64,000 nucleotides of DNA, taken from Gadus chalcogrammus. Taxonomy: Eukaryota; Chordata; Actinopteri; Gadiformes; Gadidae. The stretch covers positions 3,347,887 through 3,411,886 of the forward strand of contig NC_079418.1 of assembly GCF_026213295.1 (NCBI RefSeq), in the 5' to 3' direction. Positions 33,770 through 44,818 of the stretch are shown one piece after another. The notes under the pieces are model-generated. The model saw only the letters and a program-made list of their open reading frames with translations, was not told where the DNA came from and searched no databases. The position numbers and the translations under genes were made by a program. Numbering within the stretch: the first letter of the stretch is position 1; each line of letters starts with the position of its first letter.

Positions 33770-35060
33770 GTAACACTTTAGTTTGATAGTCCACTGTTGA
33801 CACTCAACAAGCCATCAGTAGATATGCAGTTGCATGTCAACAGTTTATTGAGTTGACATTCAACAAAACTATCTCAACTGATAAGCAACATGTATTCAAC
33901 TAACTGTAAGTTAACTATAAGTTGCACTATTAGTAGATGGTTAGTTGATATTTGACAGAGCTTGTTCAACAGATAAGAAACATGGATTCAACTAACTGTC
34001 TGTTAACTATAAGTTGCGCTATTAGTAGATGTTGTTTTGTACACGTAGCATGCATTCAACTAACTGTCAGTTAACTATTAGTTGCATTATTAGTAGATGG
34101 TTAGTTGATAATCAACAAAGCTTTCAACAGATAAGAAACAAGCATTCAACTAACTAAGTTAACTACACGTTGCACTATTAGCTGGTGTTTAGTTGATATT
34201 CAACAGTGAGTTAGTTGATACTCTACAGAGCTTGTCAACAAATATGTAACATGCATTCAACTAAGTGTTAGTTAACTATAGGATATTTTTATTTTGTTCA
34301 TTTATTTTTACAAAAACAGTCTGCAACAGACATTGTGCTTTTTACTACATGTTCTTTACAAATATTCAACTATAATGAGTGTCAACTTCTAGTAAGTTGA
34401 CTATCAACTGCTGTTATTAACCAATTCTCAACTTACGTTTCATATGGATCAACTTTCCTCCACTCACAAGGAACACATCTAATGAATGAACATTCAACCC
34501 TCTGTTGATCATATATGTTCATTGTAAAATAAAGATGAGAATATTTTATCAATCAATAGGCACCCTGTGTAGGTGACGACCTGTTCATTGTCATATGTCG
34601 ACAAACTATCAGTCAATATTCAACTAAGCATTAGTAGAGAGGTCTTAGGACTGTCAAATTAAAGTGAAAACAGGTTAGTGTCTACACACTATTAACAGAG
34701 CAAAACAGAGAAAATAGTTGACTATCAGTTGATTCTCAACAAACTATCAGTCGATATTCAATTAAGCATTAGTAGACAGGTCTTAGGACTGTCAAATTAA
34801 AGTGAAAACAGTTTAGTGTGTGCAAACTATTAACAGAGCAAAACAGAGAAAATTGTTGATTCTCAACAAACTATCAGTCGATATTCAACCAAGTATTAGT
34901 AGAGAGGTCTTAGGACTGTCAAATTAAAGTGAAAACAATTGAGAACAGTAGACAAACTACAAACTAGTAACTGTACAAAATAGAGACAAGTTTTGCTCAA
35001 CTGATCAGTAACACTGGATGACCGCAAAGTGAAATAAACAACTTTATTATTAAAAAAAAA
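33770..35060 (+). repeat. Left terminal inverted repeat of Merlin
   Basis: Mirrors 49660-50982. The outer 500 bp hold tandem subunits built on ttcaactaactgtnagttaa and tattagtagatggttagttg. The inner part holds three copies of a unit of about 130-150 bp marked by attagtagagaggtcttagg and caaattaaagtgaaaaca. The innermost bases (gtgaaataaacaactttatt) match the other arm. Confidence 0.9.
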
Positions 35061-35227
35061 ACTAAACTTTAACAGGGAAGGAAGAGTTTGAAGAGTCAAA
35101 AGAACCAAGAATACTATAAACCGTTTGAACATATACAACAAAAACTTTTCTTTTAAAAATAAATTAAAACACTCCCCTTTCTCCTCCGCCATTTCTGCCT
35201 ATTTTGATCAATGCCATGCTCTGCTTC

Positions 35228-38200
35228 CTATGTCTGATAGGAGCGCCTTATGTCCTTGACAAGCCTGCCAAGGACACCTTCTGAATTTTTCCTCGCTAAC
35301 CAGTAGGTCCACTCAATAAAGCAGAGCTGCTCTTTCAAGGCCTTCTCCGACCGATTCCCCCGCATTCTCCAAATGTCCTTTTTATAGGTCTGCCACGCTC
35401 TCTCGAGGTTCTGAGTATGGAGTCCTGTCTGAGGGTCAACATAATGTTGGCTGTGGTTCACCCTGACATGCCTGTAGCCCTCTGTGGCGAGACCGGCATA
35501 CGCTCTCCACTCATCACTTACGACGAGACTGTGACGCTTCACATGCTTTTTGATGATAGGAACAAGGGTCTCCTTATTTCGTCTCTGCACGAGGCGAAGA
35601 ATAGGACGCCTGTCAGACTGTTTGATTTGGAGCATTCCAAAGACCCATGTCCTTTTTCTCCTCCAGCTGTTCCCGAAGCGCCCTCTTCCGTACTGCCAAA
35701 ACACAATATTAATGTTATAAAATAAATAATACCCTACAATAAATAATACCCTTCAAATATATACATAATCAATGTTATATTACAGCCAGTGAGAAGTAGG
35801 ATGATTATGCTAATTTCCAAATGATATAAATAATGGAGTAATATAAAAACTTTTGTTTTTTTAAGTTTGGAATGCATATTATTATTAGTATGTGTTGTTG
35901 CATGTCAACAGTGAATGAGTTGATAACTTTTTCATGCATTGAACTACCTGACAGTTACCTAGAAGTTGCATTATTACCTTGATATGATATAGCATACGGT
36001 CTAATTTTATTTCTTATTTCAACTTGCTCTACCTGAAAAAACTATAATGTAGCCCATGTTTTCTTAAGTTATAGATTGGTTATAGCAAATAGTATGAAAA
36101 CACTCCGAGGCGTCTTCCATACTTCTTGAAAGATGCATACAGCACACAAGTCATGACCTTGCAACTTTTCATCGGCCCCTCCAATATGCCGATTTGCATG
36201 TGAATACAGTACATAGTGCTATTTATTTGATTGATTTCAAGTGTGGTTAAAACCATTCCAGGGAAAATAATTTTTGAATGGTGAGGCTTTAAATACAAAT
36301 TACGAAAATTCAGAAATTATGTTCATAGAGCCAAACTTCCACAATAATTAATCTAAAAGTAAAGCTTAAAGATTTCTCTTGAAGACAATTGATATATCAA
36401 CATTAAGTTTATAATAAAATCCAAAACAAGAACTGAGGAAAGATCAGGTTTTTGATGAGTTGAAATTGAATGACCCCATATTTAGTGAATTATATTACAA
36501 ATATACCTTGCGCTTATGGCAGAACTTGCTCTCGTCAATGTGGATGATAGCGTTGACTCCGTTTTTTAGACATCATTGAGAATGTAGCAGTGCTTTTAGT
36601 GATGCCATCCTGAAGCATGTCTACCTGTCGTAGCTGCAAACCCTGTGCAAATCTACAAAGAAAACAAAGATTTAATCAGAACTGTTTACATAAACAAAGA
36701 AAATATGTGCTTGTTTGATCAATCCGTAAGTCTACTTTTGTCACAAAGCTTTTTCTACTGAAAAACTACTGTTGCAACTTGCAACTATAGTTTCAGCTTA
36801 AATTGTACAAACATTTCACACTCTGAACCTAGAGCTGTAATCTGTGAAATACTGGAGTTGGAGAAAACCTAAAATGATTACCTGTGAATGTACTTCATCC
36901 ATGTGAAGAGACTACAGTGTGAGTTTGAGAAAAGAGACTTGGTCCTTACACTTCTCCTCAAACGTCCACATCTTTTACGACGGCACTCCCTGAAAATTGC
37001 AAACAAATTGGAAATTTAAATGATGTCTATAAGTTTGACATATACATACATACATTGTCTACAAACTGCTCAGCCTAAAACATTGTGGCAATGTAAATAA
37101 CCCTTATTGATGATCATGGCATAAATTATAACTTGATCAAATAGATATCTTAAAACTTAAACTAGCTTGATACTACATATCAAGCTACATGCTTCCGGCT
37201 ATTCGCTGTGTACAAGCTTATTCATCATTTAAATCATGCATTACAAAGGGGTAGGATTAAGTGTATAGTTCTTCCTACTTGTTTCAGGCATATCAATTAA
37301 ATATATCTAATTTTTTTTGTGTCTGTATGTCTGAAATAATAACATTGAATCAATCAAACCATTCATTAGCATTTGATTCATTAGTTACATATATTACATT
37401 CAAATGGGAATTGTTAATAAGGGCTACCATACAAATATTTCAATATTAGCATTTGTTTTTTTGGGGCAGTGTCACGTTAAAATTGTACCGGGGGCGAAAA
37501 TTGTACCGGCCTACGTCCTCACAACAGATTACGTAAGGGGTTGTCCGTTGCCAGGCAGGTTTCAATTGCGCTCATGTTGCCGAAGACGAAATAATATAAT
37601 ACAGATAACGGATCGCGCTAGATAACACTTGTTTTTACTTTATATTTGTATTGCATTTAATTGTTTAATCGAATTTAGCTAGTAAACTGAGTGTTTAATG
37701 TGTTCATAGTCTAGCTAGCTTGTGTTAATTACATTTCCTTAATTAAATTTAGAGAATAGATTATAGGTAATAGATAGATAGATAATAGATAGATAGATAG
37801 ATAGATAGGTAGATAGGTGAGCAGGCATTTACTAACTGTTTTTTATTGTTATTATTCACGTTATCCCCATAACATTGAGCTATTACTGTGTAGGGAAATA
37901 GATAAATACAATGCAAATATAAAGTTAGGAACGCTAATAAATGTAATTTGTAAAATAAGTGTTATCTGTCTTGTCGTGCTCAATGAACGAGTTCGCGAAT
38001 GTTCAAGAACCTTCCACGTCATTCGACGCGATCCCCCGTTGCGATCGTCTGTTGCCAGGCAGGTTTGGAATGGATTACTATGGATGACGTAGGCCGGTAC
38101 AATTTTTAACGTGACAGCACCAAATCCTATGGCCCCAAAATCCGTGTATCTTCCGTTCAATCCATATCCGTTTGGAAATCAAAACACGAAAAACGAAAAG

Positions 38201-38724
38201 TGAATTTTTAAAAAAAAATCATCCTCGTTGGGATAGCTTGACCAGAAATTCATCACATGTATTTCTCTTTTAAAACATGTATACCGGTGTAATAGTCTCT
38301 GTATGAGCTTTTACCAATAATAAAGTCGAGAGAACAGTTTGGGAAAGCTGAGCGGTAGGGCAACCGCCTCCCCTCTGCCGCGTTCCCTCTTAGAAATGAA
38401 GGGAGGCGACGAGCTGCTGCGCGGTGGAGGCGCGGAAACTCGCAATAATATCATATTCCAACCTAAATGGTAAAATGTGCCGATTGCCAAACAACTGATG
38501 GGCCCATGAGTTAACAATAATTAATAACATTAGCACACTTACCAGATGTGGAGGTCTGTGGACTGTGTATAGTAGACCATCTTCATTTTGTGTCTGCAGT
38601 TTTTGCATTTCACTTTTCTTTGCAGCAACCTTTTCTTTTGCAACCATGTTATCAACTTGAATGATGTTTTTTTTGTCTCCTTGACATTCACTTTTCTCAA
38701 AAGTGTTCCCACAAGCGAAGCCAT
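35228..38724 (-). CDS. Merlin (ISXO2/IS1595-like) transposase, one frameshift
   Basis: Four exons with good splice sites: 38724-38543, 36989-36882, 36652-36507 and 35692-35228. Total is 901 nt, one base more than 300 codons; the extra base lies in the A-run near 36570 (tctaaaaaacgg). Before it reads QLRQVDMLQDGITKS; after it INAIIHIDESKFCHKRK-like sequence with the first catalytic Asp. N-terminal zinc-ribbon elements KCKNCRHKM and CRRKRCG fall in exons 1-2. Exon 4 has WVFGMLQ, the second Asp in VVSDEWRAY, and HSQHYVDPQTGLHTQNLERA, the conserved third-residue region of the ISXO2-type DDE domain. About 299 residues, normal for Merlin. Apart from the one base everything is intact. The last exon lies next to the left inverted repeat. 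Confidence 0.88.
37463..38122. mobile_element. MITE in Merlin intron 1
   Basis: Left end contains gtgtcacgttaaaattgtac and right end mirrors it (gtacaatttttaacgtgaca); the next bases ccggcctacgtc / gacgtaggccgg are also inverted, as are gttgccaggcaggttt copies placed in direct orientation. About 660 bp. No clear target duplication. Confidence 0.75.
37757..37820. repeat. (GATA)n microsatellite
   Basis: atagatagatagataatag... repeat with a few interruptions, inside the MITE at 37463-38122. Confidence 0.9.
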
Positions 38725-39002
38725 AGCACCGGTGGGCAGAGGAAATAACTGATGTTACTGGCCCAGGCCCTGATTTGAAAATCTGGCGCACTTTTCTGTT
38801 ATTGGTTCAATATGTGGAGGTACGCTTGATTTATACATCTAAACACCTCCCACCGCAAAGGTTGGGCTGATTCCCTGGTTGATGCCTGACTCAATCATAA
38901 TAATCAAGCGCTTCTACCGTCCGATTGGCTAAGCCGCACCGCCAACTCGGTGCCGTTGAAAGAAGCTATTAGTCCGTGCAAAATAAATTGGATCTTGTCG
39001 CT
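38725..39002. promoter_or_regulatory. Shared intergenic region of the divergent Merlin genes
   Basis: 278 bp between the transposase ATG (38724, minus) and the ATG of the CCDC106-like gene (39003, plus). Contains gattggct (38930) and attggttcaat (38802), CCAAT-type boxes in both orientations. A bidirectional promoter is inferred from geometry. Confidence 0.5.
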
Positions 39003-42000
39003 ATGGTAAGTATCAACCCTCTCTCAACAGTTATTGTTTTATTTCGAAAGCAGGCGCCATTACTTGTATGTGTGAACCACTTATGTTAGGCCTATCTCTT
39101 GTTTCAGTACCAGCATATGATTTTTCATCAGTTAAGTTCGGCCTCGCCTGGAAATATGATGGAAAGGCCTGAGCGCACTACCCGGGCAAAAGGACAGCGG
39201 GGGAATGAAGGAGAAAGCTCCGATATGCCCTACTGCTGGTAAGTTGGGTTGACACATTTGTAAAGTTATTGTAATACTCAAACTGTTTCTGGCCGGGCTC
39301 GGCAAGAGCTATTACCGTTAGCTTTGCTTAGCTGGGGGTTGACGACGTTAATACCCATAGATGGATATAGAACTAGATGTCTCGTCCGCGCTGCTGGCCA
39401 ATGGAGTTGAACGTCACCACTGGCGGCCATCTTACCACAATAAGCTGCTCACCCGTAACATTGTGTTGGTAGTGGTACATGTACTTTTTAAATAACCATA
39501 ACTTGCTAAATTTTCAACAGATTTTCAAACGGTTTGGTTTATTATAAATGTCAGAGATGTAGGTATGACAGTACATACTTACGAATAATTTATAGGTTCT
39601 AAGAAAAATAGAATAATGTTCTAAAATAGGTACAAGATTTCCCTTTACAAATATACATCAAGAAAGGCTGCATGTTGAAATCCCCACCCTGTACAGAGAT
39701 TTATTTATGCAATTATACCCATGTGTTTTCATATGAAATTAACATTAAACAGAACAGATAGGTGCAATAAATATACACATGCACAAGGTATTCATGTTAA
39801 ATCAATATATGGGTTACTAAAACTCAGCAATCTATTGTGTTGGTAACTTCACTCAAATCTATCTACAGTCTAGTATGCGTTTAGACAAATACGATAAAAT
39901 ATGAATATAATATGTGCAACCTTTGTGGTTGTTCAAGACACACTGAAGGCATGATGCCGACATAGGTTTGCAGAGAAATGTATACAATATGCACACTGAA
40001 GGCCGTTGAAACCCCAGTGTCCATCCTCACGGGAAGGTGTGTGTGTGTGTGTGTGAGCCTGAATGAATTTTTAGGTTCTCCAACAGAAAACACAACAGCA
40101 TACTTTTCAGAAATTGTACAGGCTTCTCCACTTATAATAGGGGTGTGAATCTTTGGCTTCAGACGATTCGATTTGATTAACGATTCAGTAGGCGATTCGA
40201 TTCAAGGACAATTATTATTTTTTGGAACGATTCGATTCGATTCTGTAAACCACGATTCGATTCAGTAACTTTAACGAAAATTCTATATCTGTGAAATAAA
40301 CATGCAATAATGTGACACCCCTTGTCAATTTTACCACTATTCTTTGCGAAGCCAAAAGGCTTCCACACTTTGGATTTCAAGTTTGCTGGTGCATTAACAA
40401 TCTCGCTGCCGCTCTCTGCCATGTTTGAAATGCACCATTAGAGGGTGAGGGAGAAAAAAAACTTGCAAGCTGACTAGCTGATGACAGAGTTACGGATTAC
40501 AGAGCTGCACTTCACAAAATAAACGTGTAAACTAAGTCTTAAAACATTAATCATAATCGATTCATACGTTTTAAAGCATTTATATCGATTATTGGTGAAG
40601 CCAAAGCGATTCATTCTATTTATTTATTTTAGCAGATCGATTTAGTTGAATCGGTAGGACTGACAATCGTTACACCCCTAACTTATAAGGCGTTTTGTGG
40701 CTCTGGACAAAAATATAAAGGTTGCCTACCCCTGGGTGTAGTTTCAATGTTCACAAATGTTTATTCATTCAAGTGTATGAGTGACAGAGAAAGTGAGGTA
40801 GCCAGTGGTTTTCAAACTTTTTAACAATGAGTACCCCCTCAGAAAATATTTGGCTCTTCAAGTACTGTACCACCATTGTGACTAACATTGACCCACAGTC
40901 ACATGGCTTGTGAAGGGCAAAGTGTTGTAGCCTTACTGTTACTGTGGGGAAAAACGATCTGTCTAGTTACTGGACCAGATGAAATGAGACGGAGAGGTAA
41001 TAAAGTCTGTCGGCACGAGGACCTTGGATTTATTAAGTAAAGTGGCAACGGTTATACAGAGTCATAAAGCGTGAGAAATCGAATATGTCTAAGTCCCTAA
41101 TCAGCGCTGATGGTTCGTCCGGAGCTTCGCCTCCGTGGAAGGTCTGCTTCAGAAGAAGAGGGTGCAGAGTCCCTGTGTGGTACAGTTTTTATGCTGTATC
41201 CTCCTCTCGATGAGGTGTGTGCGTTTGAGGTGTGTGTGGTTCTGTGTGTTTTGCTTAGTCTTCGCTCCCAGGCCCTGAGAGAGCTTCGTAACGGGGGAGA
41301 GTTCCTCGTGTCTCCGGTGTGATAAATTAAAACGGGGAGTGCCCCCCTGAAATGTCTCGTGTGTGATAATTGAATGTGGCTCTCAGGCCCCTGGTGTGGG
41401 CAGAGGTATCTCTTGGTTCCTCCTAACGGGGAAGAGCTCTCAAAATGTCTCCTGTGTGATAAATTAATGTGGCTCTCCCGTTCTGGAGATGATACTGGTG
41501 CATTGTCTGAGTGTCCACCATCTGCCTGCCTGGGAGATGGGGCCTTCAGCTCCGGCCTTGACCTGACTATATATTATCATGTTTGTGTTCGTTGGGTTAG
41601 AGCAAGAGTTGACTATATTGTAATGTGTCCATGTGATGTGCTCATCAGGCTAGGGTAGGAGTTAGCTATATTTATAATGTACATGTGATGTACTCAGCAG
41701 GTTATTTTTCCCAACATTACTGTTCGTCACTTTACTTCACACTACAGTTGCAGCTTGAAGTCGTGCTGGTATTAAAAAATATTGTGAAGGTATTAAAAAA
41801 GGTAGTAAATTCAACTCAAGAATCTTTGTATAAACCCTCCCAATGACACTGATCTAATACCACTAATATGTAACGTAACGTCTGACTGGTAAGAGTCGTC
41901 CCTCCAGAGGTGCCTGTTGCGCCAGCGGTGCACCCAATTAGTGTGGCGAAGATTTAGAGAATTTGTGCGATGTGATTATGGTGACCAATATTGCGATTTA

Positions 42001-44167
42001 CGATGCTATATATAAAAAGGAATTATGATTGTACTGGCTTGGTTTTCAAGGAAAATGTGAGAATTTATAGTTTTAAAACCTGTATAATTCAATTTAAAAC
42101 ATACACATATAAATAATCAAAATATGAATGTATAAAAGCTTGTACTATAGGCTAATGCCTTTAATGTGTGAAAGCCTTTAAAAATGTGTGAAAAGTGATT
42201 CCACAGTGATAATGCCCTTTTGTCCTGTCTCTAAATTTCTTTATTTATAACATGCACTTCATTTGCTGTTTAACAATGCTAAATGTATTGTTTATAACCA
42301 ACAATTTCTTGTGTGATTTTGGACACCAATAACATTAATATAGCCCTCTGGTGCATTCATTTTGATGCATCAACTTCTGTCAGTAACCATCATTTTCCGT
42401 TGTGTGTCCTGATAATTCACCTATGACAAAGGATAGTAGTATGCCAAAACTGGGTAATACATGTATAGTTCATACCATTGTACAAAAGTTAACATGTTAA
42501 ATTTTCCTACAAGGTTTGACTTGTATATTTAAGCAATAGATCACACCAGGCTGTGGTATGTGCTCATTATACCACTGTTAAGGGGCGTTGTCCGGCCCCG
42601 ACGCGCAGCGGAGGGCCGGCGACCCCCTTCACAGTGGTATAATGAGCACATGCCACTGACTGAAGTGATCTATTGCTTTTATACAACGGTTACTGTTATG
42701 GCGAAACGAAAGTCATAGACACACTACATTTAAAAAGAAACCAAGAAAGTCAAAGTAGCCGTTTTCTTAAAGAATACAAAAAAGTAGTCCCTCCTGGCTG
42801 CCGCAATGCATCGACGGTCGCTATGCAACACACTTTAGCGTCCCTCCGAGAGAAGGCTCCGATAGAGCGGTTGGCCGGCAATTTATCCTATGGAGCAGTT
42901 CACTCGCCGTGTGCCAAAGCTTTCGTTAGTCTCTCCATCGCCTTGCTCACTCCCGGAGTAACAACATTTACACCCACTCCATCATCCAAGCAGCAGCTTG
43001 AGCAAAGGCCTTCAGCAAATCAAGGTTAGTAAAGCTGGAGTAAGGTTTTACTTAAGGACTTTCAAGAATGTACGTGGCTTCACTAGAATTTTACAACAAT
43101 ATACCACAACAATATTGGGGTTCACCCATCGTATGAGGGTCACTCTATGTCACAACGTCTGATAGACATATGAGCATATGAGCTCACATCGTGTAGCGAC
43201 AGTACCTTTAGACTTTGTCTCACTCCGTTTTTCAAGGAAATCATGTCATTCAGATCTTCCTGAGTGGAAGCTAGCTTAACCCCACCTCCTTTACAGCCAC
43301 CCCCTTCCCGACTATCAGCCGTCAGAACCTTGGTCAGAACGTATTTTTCGAAATTGTGCAGTGGGAGAAGTTATGCTGAGACAGGGGGTAAAGTTGTACT
43401 TTAAGGTTGTTTTAAGTTTTATTTTTCTGCTTTTTGTAATTTCTCAGGTGCGAAAATGGACAACACTGCCACCGACCCAGAGTCAGACACTGACTGGAGT
43501 TCCAACTCCAGCACTGACTCCACCGATTCCAGGAGCAGTGATACAAGCTCTTCCTCCTCTGATGGCCGCAAGAAAAAGAGGAAGCACAAAAAGAAAAACA
43601 AAAAGAAGAGCAAAAAGGCTTCAAAGAACAAAGGACTTCGAGGTAAAGTAAACTATAGAGTTATGCTGTATTTCTTTAGGTTTGGACATTACATATAGTG
43701 TATACAGCTTAGGGCAGAATTATTAGCACCCCTATGAAAATTTAATTTTTCTAAAAGTACTTACTAACCCTTACCCTGCAACTAAGACAAACCACAACAA
43801 TCTTTGGGGAGAAGTAAACTGTATTTATATTAGTGTTTTATTGTTGTTAATTTATTTTCCATTTTCAGTGACAACAATATCGGATGTTGTTAAAAGGTAC
43901 CACCGGGTCCTTAAACTAATTCAAAAAGGACGCAAGATGTCGAGGGCATTCCTGAAGGCACGCGTTTCTAGAAACGCAGTTAAAGACACCGCAGCAATAG
44001 CGGAGCTCTACATTGCAGAGAGGAGTGTCCTGGATGGAATCAAAGGCGAACAGAGGCTCCTTCATTTAGCAAAGCTCTGCCAGTCCAAAATTGTTGGAGA
44101 ACTTGCACTTAAAATTGAAGACCTGAAGAGGAAAAAAAAACTCATACCATTCTCCAAAAAGGGTTAA
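39003..44167 (+). CDS. CCDC106-like protein encoded by the Merlin element
   Basis: Exon 1 ends with the ATG at 39003-39005 (donor gtaagt). Exon 2 is 39108-39238 (MIFHQLSSASPGNMMERPER). A further exon ends at 43024 (start uncertain, ... QQLEQRPSANQ). Exon 43448-43642 encodes a Ser/Asp-rich stretch followed by a Lys-rich run (KKKRKHKKKNKKKSKK), a likely nuclear localisation signal. Exon 43869-44167 encodes the conserved C-terminal domain (VVKRYHRVLKLIQKGRKMSR, then IAELYIAE) and ends at TAA. The C-terminal domain is what I recognise from fish proteins annotated as CCDC106-like. The join between 39238 and 43024 is unresolved; one exon is probably missing from my model. A role as DNA-binding or accessory factor for the transposase is inference from the shared element. 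Confidence 0.65.
40138..40680. mobile_element. Non-autonomous hAT, 543 bp, with BED exon
   Basis: Ends TAGGGGTGTGAATC and ...GTTACACCCCTA, with a perfect duplication ACTTATAA (40130-40137 and 40681-40688). Subterminal CGATTCGATT repeats. It keeps a single BED-finger exon on the minus strand. Confidence 0.93.
40340..40422 (-). pseudogene. BED-finger N-terminal exon of a ZBED-type hAT transposase
   Basis: Starts with MAESGSEIVNAPANLKSKVW and continues KPFGFAKNSGKIDK, a classic N-terminal BED start (VW..FGF...DK). The Cys-x2-Cys and His parts are lost or unreadable, and there is no transposase body. Confidence 0.7.
40806..40960. mobile_element. hAT MITE end fragment
   Basis: cagtggttttcaaacttttt near 40804 is a typical end of the family also seen at 28059-29035. 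The opposite end is not visible. Confidence 0.4.
40961..42532. other. Merlin intron sequence with unassigned repeats
   Basis: 41300-41480 contains three related copies of a segment with gtgtgataa-ttaa and tgtggctctc. 41743-41841 is a direct-orientation copy of the terminal sequence of the hAT-like element at 44.5-49.0 kb (ttgaagtcgtgctggtatta ... cttgtataaaccct-like). The rest is A/T-rich. No supported gene. Confidence 0.45.
42533..42679. repeat. Foldback repeat of about 147 bp
   Basis: agcaatagatcac at the left mirrors gtgatctattgct at the right; tggtatgtgctcattatacc mirrors ggtataatgagcacatgcca. GC-rich loop with GACGCGCAGCGGAGG. Confidence 0.85.
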
Positions 44168-44818
44168 AGGGACAGGGGTGAAAGGAGAGAGTTTTTTTAA
44201 TTAAAGGATAAATCCTGTGTAAAATGGATCTGGGATATGTTTAATATGATAATGAGATGGGATGTTCGTTTGGGAGCAAAAAAGCACATGCAGACGCATT
44301 CTTAAGTTGGCTGTTTTTAGCCGATTCTACCAAAACGCTATAAGCTTGGAACGATGTCTCATGGTAAAAACAAAATCGCTATTTTAAACCACTTAAAAGG
44401 CTAGAAGTCCGACACTTCTTTGGTAGTATAGTAAGGGTCTTAAAATATAAAACGAGGCATTGATAACTTTGTAAGTGTACAGATTGTTTATTCATGGCTG
44501 CCGCGGGTTTTTAAAAGGTAGTAAAAGGTAGTAAATTAAATTAGGCCAAATTAAAGCCAGTAAAAAGTAGTAAAAAGTAGTAAACGTCATCTGACGAGGT
44601 AGTACATTTTCGAACCCTAATCCAACTGGACCAATGCCTTTTTCAATTAATGTTACTAACGTGAAGGCCTAGCTTCTTCAATAAACTTGCGTGAATATAT
44701 TTTTATGTTGCGAGTAGGACCTGTGACCTAGGATTCACGTGTACCCCGCGCGCGCGTTAAAGTCAGTTTGGGTACCCGGCTGGCTTGCTACCAAACCTCT
44801 CCGTGAGTTCGCATCAAA

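Noticed and set aside
37404..38160. ORFs inside 37.4-38.2 kb
   Set aside because: They lie in a MITE with inverted ends inside a Merlin intron and show no recognisable family.
41110..41658. ORFs of 70 and 94 residues
   Set aside because: Located in repeated sequence of an intron; internal repeats and no recognisable domain.
43361..43651. Alternative frame through the Lys-rich exon (VRKWTTLPPTQ...)
   Set aside because: The overlapping frame with the Ser/Asp-rich then Lys-rich pattern joins the next exon in phase and matches CCDC106-like composition; this one does not.
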